In this document: in pieces, positions 30,937 through 35,919 of the stretch
Position numbering within the stretch: position 1 is the stretch's first letter
How the letters are laid out: each line of letters starts with the position of its first letter
NCBI RefSeq assembly: GCF_024305175.1
Contig: NZ_JAMWYY010000023.1
Location: forward strand, 6,621-42,539
DNA length: 35,919 nucleotides
Origin: Flavobacterium sp.
Lineage (GTDB): Bacteria > Bacteroidota > Bacteroidia > Flavobacteriales > Flavobacteriaceae
Direction of reading: 5' to 3'
Made by a program: the position numbers and the translations under genes
Notes under the pieces: generated by a model
What the model was told of the DNA's origin: nothing
Databases searched by the model: none
The model's input: only the letters and a program-made list of their open reading frames with translations

Positions 30937-33387
30937 TTACAAAACCCTCGCGTTTTTTACCTTTTGGTTTGTTATGGCATGCTTAACAACATCTTCCATA
31001 TATTTTACATAGTGAAAAGTAAGCCCATCAAGATATTCCTGCTTAATTTCTTCAACATCACGCCTGTTTTCCTCACAAAGTATTATTTCTTTTACATTGG
31101 CGCGCTTTGCGGCAAGTATCTTTTCCTTTATTCCCCCTACGGGTAATACCCTTCCGCGCAGGGTAATCTCTCCGGTCATGGCAAGGTGTTTTTTTACCCT
31201 TTTCTGCGTAAAAGATGACACAAGTGATGTAAGCATTGCCACCCCTGCACTTGGCCCGTCTTTTGGCGTAGCGCCTTCCGGTACGTGTATGTGTGCATTA
31301 TAATTACCTATTATTTCAGGGCTGATACCCAGCAATTCGGCATTAGCCTTAATATACTCCAGCGCAATTGTAGCCGATTCTTTCATTACAGCACCAAGGT
31401 TACCGGTCATGGTCATATTACCTTTCCCTTTAGAGAGGATAGACTCTATGAATAATATATCCCCGCCAACGCTTGTCCAGGCAAGGCCTGTTACCACACC
31501 TGCTACTTCATTAGTTTCATACTTGTCGCGCTCCATTTTGGGCGCCCCGAGTATTTCTGTAACATCTTCGTCGGTAACTTTTACATTATATTGCTCTTCC
31601 ATTACCACACATTTGGCTATATGGCGTATCAGTTTCGCAATTTGCTTTTCAAGTCCGCGCACACCCGACTCACGTGTGTAGCCTGTAACAATTTTTTCGA
31701 GTTGCTTTTTGCCTATAACCACATCTTTAGGCGTAAGCCCGTGTTCTTTTATCTGCTTTGGCAAAAGGTGTTTCCTGGCTATTTCCACTTTTTCTTCAAT
31801 GGTATAGCCCGTCATGTTTATAATTTCCATCCTGTCGCGAAGGGCAGGCTGTATGGTAGCCATATTGTTTGAGGTAGCTATAAACATCACTTTAGAAAGG
31901 TCAAAGCCCAACTCAAGGAAATTATCATAAAACTCCTTGTTCTGCTCAGGGTCTAAAACCTCAAGCAGTGCTGAAGAAGGATCGCCATTGTGGCTGGTAG
32001 ATAACTTATCTATCTCATCAAGGACAAAAACAGGATTAGATGTACCTGCTTTTTTAATACTCTGGATGATGCGCCCCGGCATAGCGCCGATATAGGTTTT
32101 CCTGTGGCCGCGAATTTCTGCCTCGTCACGAAGGCCTCCTAACGAAATCCTGATATACTCCCTGCCAAGCGCCTCGGCAACCGATTTACCAATAGAGGTT
32201 TTACCCACACCCGGAGGGCCGTAAAGGCACAATATAGGCGATTTCATGTCGTTACGCAGCTTTAATACCGCAAGGTATTCCAGTATGCGCCTCTTTACAT
32301 CATCAAGCCCGTAATGGTCTCGGTGCAATATCTTCTCTGCTTTCTTAAGGTCAAATTTATCTTTAGAGAACTGGTTCCACGGCAGGTCGAGCATCAGCTC
32401 AAGATAATTGCGTTGTGTGGCATATTCCGCTACCTGCGGGTTCATACGCTGTAATTTGGCAAGTTCTTTATCAAAATGGCTTTTGGTTTTCTCATTCCAT
32501 TTTTTAGCCTTGCCTTTTTGCTTCATTTCCTCTATTTCCTGGTCGTGGCTCACGCCGCCAAGCTCTTCCTGTATGGTTTTCATCTGCTGGTGCAGGAAGT
32601 ATTCGCGCTGCTGCTGGTCGAGGTCAAAACGCACCTTGCTTTGTATATCATTCTTAAGCGCCAGTTTTTGCAGCTCAAGGTTCATATACCTAAGAGTTTC
32701 CAGTGCCCTTTCCTTAAGGCTGTTTATTACAAGCAAACCCTGCTTTTCTGCAACGGTAAGGTTCATGTTGCTCGAAACAAAATTTACAAGAAAAGATTCA
32801 CTCTCTATATTCTTGATAGCAAAAGTAGCCTCTGTAGGAATATTAGGGCTTTCTTTTATTATTTGTATGGCAAGTTCTTTTATAGATTCTATAATAGTGG
32901 TAAACTCTACATCACCTTTTTCAGGGCGGGTTTCATTTACTTCCTTTATAGTAGCCATAAGATAAGGCTGCTCAGATGTTACCTCATTTATTTCAAAGCG
33001 CTTTTTACCCTGAAGTATAACAGTAGTGTTACCATCAGGCATTTTAAGCACTCTAAGTATTCGGGCAACCGTACCAACAGTATGTATATCGGCCGGTGAA
33101 GGTTCTTCAATACTTTCATCCTTCTGGGCAACCACACCAATAATTTTACCCCCTGAGTTGGCATCATTAATAAGTTTTATAGATTTATCCCTTCCGGCAG
33201 TTATCGGTATTACCACACCGGGGAAAAGCACCATATTGCGTAATGGCAAAATAGGCAGGTCGCCGGGCAGTACCTCGTTATTCATTTCCTCTTCGTCCTC
33301 AGGGGTCATTAGCGGTATAAGTTCCGCATCTGTATCAAGCTCCTGAAGTGACAAACTGTCAATATTCAATATTTTCTGATTCGACAT
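30937..33387 (-). CDS. lon: ATP-dependent protease Lon
   Basis: An 816-residue cytoplasmic ATP-dependent serine protease that removes misfolded and regulatory proteins. The N-terminal LAN substrate domain runs from about residue 45 (LPILPLRNMVLFPGVVIPI). A coiled-coil region follows at about 220-320. The AAA+ module has Walker A GPPGVGKTS (about 389-397) and Walker B VFVLDEIDK. The C-terminal protease domain carries the catalytic Ser in PKDGPSAGVAM (about 711) and the catalytic Lys in GGIKEKILAAKR (about 754), so the Ser-Lys dyad is intact. The first 40 residues (LQELDTDAELIPLMTPEDEEEMNNE) are acidic and low in structure. Length and domain order are those of LonA. The gene is a single transcription unit with its own terminator. 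Confidence 0.97.
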   Translation of the reverse strand: MSNQKILNIDSLSLQELDTDAELIPLMTPEDEEEMNNEVLPGDLPILPLRNMVLFPGVVIPITAGRDKSIKLINDANSGGKIIGVVAQKDESIEEPSPADIHTVGTVARILRVLKMPDGNTTVILQGKKRFEINEVTSEQPYLMATIKEVNETRPEKGDVEFTTIIESIKELAIQIIKESPNIPTEATFAIKNIESESFLVNFVSSNMNLTVAEKQGLLVINSLKERALETLRYMNLELQKLALKNDIQSKVRFDLDQQQREYFLHQQMKTIQEELGGVSHDQEIEEMKQKGKAKKWNEKTKSHFDKELAKLQRMNPQVAEYATQRNYLELMLDLPWNQFSKDKFDLKKAEKILHRDHYGLDDVKRRILEYLAVLKLRNDMKSPILCLYGPPGVGKTSIGKSVAEALGREYIRISLGGLRDEAEIRGHRKTYIGAMPGRIIQSIKKAGTSNPVFVLDEIDKLSTSHNGDPSSALLEVLDPEQNKEFYDNFLELGFDLSKVMFIATSNNMATIQPALRDRMEIINMTGYTIEEKVEIARKHLLPKQIKEHGLTPKDVVIGKKQLEKIVTGYTRESGVRGLEKQIAKLIRHIAKCVVMEEQYNVKVTDEDVTEILGAPKMERDKYETNEVAGVVTGLAWTSVGGDILFIESILSKGKGNMTMTGNLGAVMKESATIALEYIKANAELLGISPEIIGNYNAHIHVPEGATPKDGPSAGVAMLTSLVSSFTQKRVKKHLAMTGEITLRGRVLPVGGIKEKILAAKRANVKEIILCEENRRDVEEIKQEYLDGLTFHYVKYMEDVVKHAITNQKVKNARVL

Positions 33388-33535
33388 CTTATATTTAAGT
33401 CATTTTGTCATTAAACAATAAAACTAACTGCATTTAATTACTTAACGCATAATTTATAAATGCATTATTATCAGTAGATAAAACTTGTTTAAAGCAGTTT
33501 TGTATAATAATAGGGCAATGATTATGCCAACGAAA

Positions 33536-33557
33536 AAGCCCCGCAATAGCGGGGCTT
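33536..33557 (-). terminator. terminator of the duplicated-domain lipoprotein gene
   Basis: A 9-base GC-rich stem (AAGCCCCGC / GCGGGGCTT) with a 4-base loop, followed on the minus strand by TTTCGTT. It lies 20 bases after the lipoprotein stop. The rest of the 190-base spacer up to lon holds no gene and only AT-rich sequence. Confidence 0.85.
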
Positions 33558-33577
33558 CATTATAAGTATTATCAGAG

Positions 33578-34483
33578 TTACAGCTCTACATTAAATTCAC
33601 CTGTAACCTCTATCGTTTCATCGTCAAAATTTGTACCTGTAAAACTAAATGTTCCAGTTATAAATCCGTCTGAATTGTTAGTTATTGTTAGCGAACCCTC
33701 ATCAAACGGATAAGCATCCGATAAGTTTTGGTAGGCAATCATAGTTGCCGAAGCGCTGCCAAACTGGTAAGTGCCCGGAGTTATATCTGCATCTACAAGC
33801 ATCTGGATTGCCTCGCCACTAAGTAACAAGCCTATTATCTGTAAATTATCACCTGTTGGGGAAGCCTGTATATTTGTAAAATCTTTCTCAACGCCATCTA
33901 CAACGGCTGTAAAGTACTCATCGTCCGGGTTTGTAACCGGTGTCGGGCTGCCTGTATAAGGTACATCGGTAAATGTACCTCCTGTTAGTACTACAGGCTC
34001 CATTTCCTCACCCGGCATGTTCCAGTAAACAGTACCGCTAAAAGTACCTGAAACCGTTTTGTTTACAGTATCAATATCTGTTATGATTATACTTCCGTTA
34101 TAATTGTTTCCCGGCTCTGCATTAACATCTATGTTAGCATAGAATGACTGCTCTGAGATATTCGGAATATACATTATAGATGCCTGCTGATTTGTATAAG
34201 TACCCTCCTGGCTGCCAAGAGCCGTTAAAGATACAACGCTGCCGCTGGTGCTGGTGCTTCCTCCACTGATGTTTAATACGCCCTGCTCAAAAGCTGCCTG
34301 TGCAACAGAAGCTGTAAACTGTTGCCCGTCTATATTCACCTGTAAAGAACCACCTTCAGGGTTATTATTATTTTCTTCCCAGTTATCTATAAACACAGGA
34401 TCTACCGGTTCAGAATCACAGGATATAATGCCAAAAGTTGCAAATAATATCAATAAAGCTGATAAGATTTTAGTATTTTTCAT
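33578..34483 (-). CDS. lipoprotein with two tandem copies of one domain
   Basis: A 301-residue lipoprotein. The signal peptide MKNTKILSALLILFATFGIISC ends at a lipobox with Cys22. The mature part appears to hold the same beta-rich domain twice. Copy one (about 46-170) starts LQVNIDGQQFTASVAQA, and copy two (about 188-301) starts YFTAVVDGVEKDFTNIQA. In each copy this is followed by a turn with G(T/S)Y, then by SIIITDIDTVNKTVSGTFSG or SLTITNNSDGFITGTFSFTG near its end. The domain resembles the Flavobacterial DUF6252-type repeat, but this is from memory and not certain. It is rich in Thr, Ser and Asp and lies at the cell envelope. The function is unknown. Confidence 0.85.
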   Translation of the reverse strand: MKNTKILSALLILFATFGIISCDSEPVDPVFIDNWEENNNNPEGGSLQVNIDGQQFTASVAQAAFEQGVLNISGGSTSTSGSVVSLTALGSQEGTYTNQQASIMYIPNISEQSFYANIDVNAEPGNNYNGSIIITDIDTVNKTVSGTFSGTVYWNMPGEEMEPVVLTGGTFTDVPYTGSPTPVTNPDDEYFTAVVDGVEKDFTNIQASPTGDNLQIIGLLLSGEAIQMLVDADITPGTYQFGSASATMIAYQNLSDAYPFDEGSLTITNNSDGFITGTFSFTGTNFDDETIEVTGEFNVEL

Positions 34484-34506
34484 AACAGTTATTAATTTTT
34501 AATCCC

Positions 34507-34514
34507 CAAATATA
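34507..34514 (-). promoter_or_regulatory. -7 promoter element of the duplicated-domain lipoprotein gene
   Basis: TATATTTG on the minus strand, a perfect TAnnTTTG, 23 bases before the ATG. No clear -33 TTG. Confidence 0.4.
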
Positions 34515-34533
34515 AAGGAATAATTTTAAAATA

Positions 34534-35847
34534 CTAAGATTTTTTTAAGACTCTTCTTAACAGGAAAATGCCGCCCACAAAAAATATGGTAAGGAATATT
34601 ACTGAATAACGCATACTGCCAAATATTTGGTCTATTGCGCCATATAACAGCATACCGATAACTATTCCTATTTTTTCGGTAACATCATAAAAACTGAAAA
34701 ATGAGGCAGTATCTTTGGTTTCAGGTAAAAATTTTGAATAAGTAGAGCGTGATAGTGACTGTATCCCTCCCATTACAAGCCCTACAAATGCCGCAGTAAT
34801 ATAAAAATGTATGGGTAGCGTAATGAAAAAAGCGCAAACACATATTACAGCCCATATAATATTAATTCCTACAAGTGTTTGTATATTTCCGTAAGCTTTA
34901 GACAGCCTCGAAGTTATCACTGCGCCTCCCACAGCAACAATCTGTATCAGTAATATACTGATTATTAACCCCATATGCTTGGCGCTGCCCTCGCCCCATG
35001 CAATTTCTTCGGCACCAAAATAGGTCGCTACCAGCATAACGGTCTGTACCGCCATACTGTAAACAAAGAATGCCCCGAGATAGCGTTTTAATGTAAGGTT
35101 TTGCTTTAGCTGGCCCCATACTTTTTGCAGCTCCCTGAAACCATTAAGCATAACATCTGTAGTTACTTTATCTTTGCGGGTGCCTTTTGGCAGGTAATAA
35201 TAAGTATATTGGCTAAATAAAATCCACCATATACCTACTGATACAAAAGACAAGCGCATGGCTTTAACGGCGGCAGGTTCACCCGGTGAATCTTCAAGGC
35301 CGAAAACATCTGGGAACATAACCATAGCGAGGTTGAAAACAAGCAGGAAAACACTGCCAATATATCCCATTGAGTACCCTTTGGCACTAACGTCATCCTG
35401 CTGCTCCGGATGGGCAATGTCCGGCAGGTATGAATTATAAAAAACAAGGCTGCCCCAAAAACCAACAAGCCCGAAAAAATAGCATACAAGGCTCCAGTAT
35501 ATGTTTTCAAGGCTAAACCAGTAAAGCCCAATGCATGAAAGCGAGCCGAGGTAACAAAAGAGCTTCAGGAATATTTTTTTATTACCGGAATAATCTGCAA
35601 TACCAGATAAAAGAGGCGATATAAATGCTACAAACAAAAAAGCAAAAGCAGTAGTAAAGCTTATTAAAGCCGTGCCTTTTACAGAACTGCCAAACACACT
35701 TACATGGGTTTGGCCTTCATTAAAAAGTGCATTATAAAAAATAGGAAAAACCGCCGAAGCAATTACAAGGCTATATACAGAATTAGCCCAGTCATAAAAA
35801 GCCCAGGCATTTAAAAGTTTCTTACTTCCTTTTTCCAGTTGCTGCAT
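34534..35847 (-). CDS. MFS transporter of the UMF1/Atg22-like family
   Basis: A 437-residue inner-membrane protein with about 12 membrane segments. The N-terminus LLNAWAFYDWANSVYSLVIASAVFPIFYN is the defining block of the Atg22/UMF1 family, which includes vacuolar amino-acid effluxers of yeast and uncharacterised bacterial transporters. FISPLLSGIADYSGNKK (about 75-91) is the MFS A-type loop motif, and GLVMGGIQSLSRSTYSKFLPE is the equivalent loop in the second half. The substrate is unknown. It lies close to the right edge and is preceded by a terminator of a gene beyond the edge, so it is likely a transcript of its own. Confidence 0.9.
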   Translation of the reverse strand: MQQLEKGSKKLLNAWAFYDWANSVYSLVIASAVFPIFYNALFNEGQTHVSVFGSSVKGTALISFTTAFAFLFVAFISPLLSGIADYSGNKKIFLKLFCYLGSLSCIGLYWFSLENIYWSLVCYFFGLVGFWGSLVFYNSYLPDIAHPEQQDDVSAKGYSMGYIGSVFLLVFNLAMVMFPDVFGLEDSPGEPAAVKAMRLSFVSVGIWWILFSQYTYYYLPKGTRKDKVTTDVMLNGFRELQKVWGQLKQNLTLKRYLGAFFVYSMAVQTVMLVATYFGAEEIAWGEGSAKHMGLIISILLIQIVAVGGAVITSRLSKAYGNIQTLVGINIIWAVICVCAFFITLPIHFYITAAFVGLVMGGIQSLSRSTYSKFLPETKDTASFFSFYDVTEKIGIVIGMLLYGAIDQIFGSMRYSVIFLTIFFVGGIFLLRRVLKKS

Positions 35848-35873
35848 TTTGGTTTGTTTTAAGGCAATAAAAA

Positions 35874-35894
35874 AGCTGCCCGTTAAGGACAGCT
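35874..35894 (-). terminator. terminator of a gene beyond the right edge
   Basis: On the minus strand an 8-base stem with one G-U pair (AGCTGTCC / GGGCAGCT) and a 5-base loop is followed by TTTTTTATT. It probably ends a minus-strand gene that lies outside the window. Confidence 0.65.
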
Positions 35895-35919
35895 AATATA
35901 TGTATAAATATTATATGCA

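Noticed and set aside
32408..33099. Two long plus-strand open frames (185 and 207 residues) opposite lon
   Set aside because: They lie antisense to a fully conserved lon gene, are rich in Ser, Phe and Cys as expected of reverse-frame reads, and show no recognisable domain.
1..35919. CRISPR array, tRNA, rRNA, prophage or toxin-antitoxin module
   Set aside because: I saw no regularly spaced repeats, cloverleaf sequences, rRNA segments or phage or toxin genes on reading both strands.

Overview
The window looks like a chromosomal segment from a member of the Bacteroidetes, most likely a Flavobacteriaceae (Flavobacterium-like). The evidence is the cbb3 oxidase cluster with a fused CcoNO subunit, the type IX secretion gene porQ beside cmk and lon, many lipoproteins with the short SC lipobox of this phylum, and promoters of the Bacteroidetes form (TTG, about 19 bases, TAnnTTTG). 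The genus is not determined. I see no rRNA, tRNA, CRISPR array, insertion sequence or phage gene; this is mostly core chromosome.

Layout. Positions 1-2547 (minus strand) hold a winged-helix regulator translationally coupled to a small membrane protein, then a processive family 2 glycosyltransferase. Positions 2813-3987 (plus) hold a pirin and a tiny GNAT protein. Positions 4064-15485 form a micro-oxic respiration island: a rhodanese lipoprotein, hemN, the operon ccoS-ccoNO-ccoQ-ccoP-ccoG-ccoH-tauE/safE read leftward, ccoI, and an FNR-type regulator. A receiver-only response regulator and a sodium:solute symporter follow, then a 122-base palindromic repeat. Positions 17934-22377 hold a small secreted protein, a three-gene VWA / unknown membrane protein / AAA+ module, and a DoxX-like membrane protein. 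Positions 22495-28980 or so hold glyA, fahA, smpB, a lipoprotein, an aldose-1-epimerase-like protein, an SRPBCC protein and a nucleoside transporter-like MFS protein. The right end holds cmk, porQ, lon, a duplicated-domain lipoprotein and a UMF1-type MFS protein.

The most informative signal is regulatory. Three 14-base palindromes of the form ATGAY-N4-RTCAT sit in front of hemN, ccoS and ccoI. In all three the palindrome centre lies exactly 29.5 bases upstream of a TAnnTTTG-like -7 element, which predicts activation from about position -41.5. The same palindrome next to ccoI also faces the regulator gene itself, but there it lies 8 bases closer and covers the -33 element, which predicts autorepression. 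The regulator keeps three of the four FNR iron-sulfur cysteines and has a changed recognition helix that fits the changed half-site. Together the genes form a self-contained low-oxygen circuit: heme synthesis without oxygen (hemN), the high-affinity oxidase, its copper supply (ccoI, perhaps the TauE/SafE protein), its assembly factors (ccoG, ccoH, ccoS) and the controlling regulator.

The least understood parts are the VWA / unknown / AAA+ module, the small membrane protein with its coupled regulator, and the palindromic repeat at 17801-17922.
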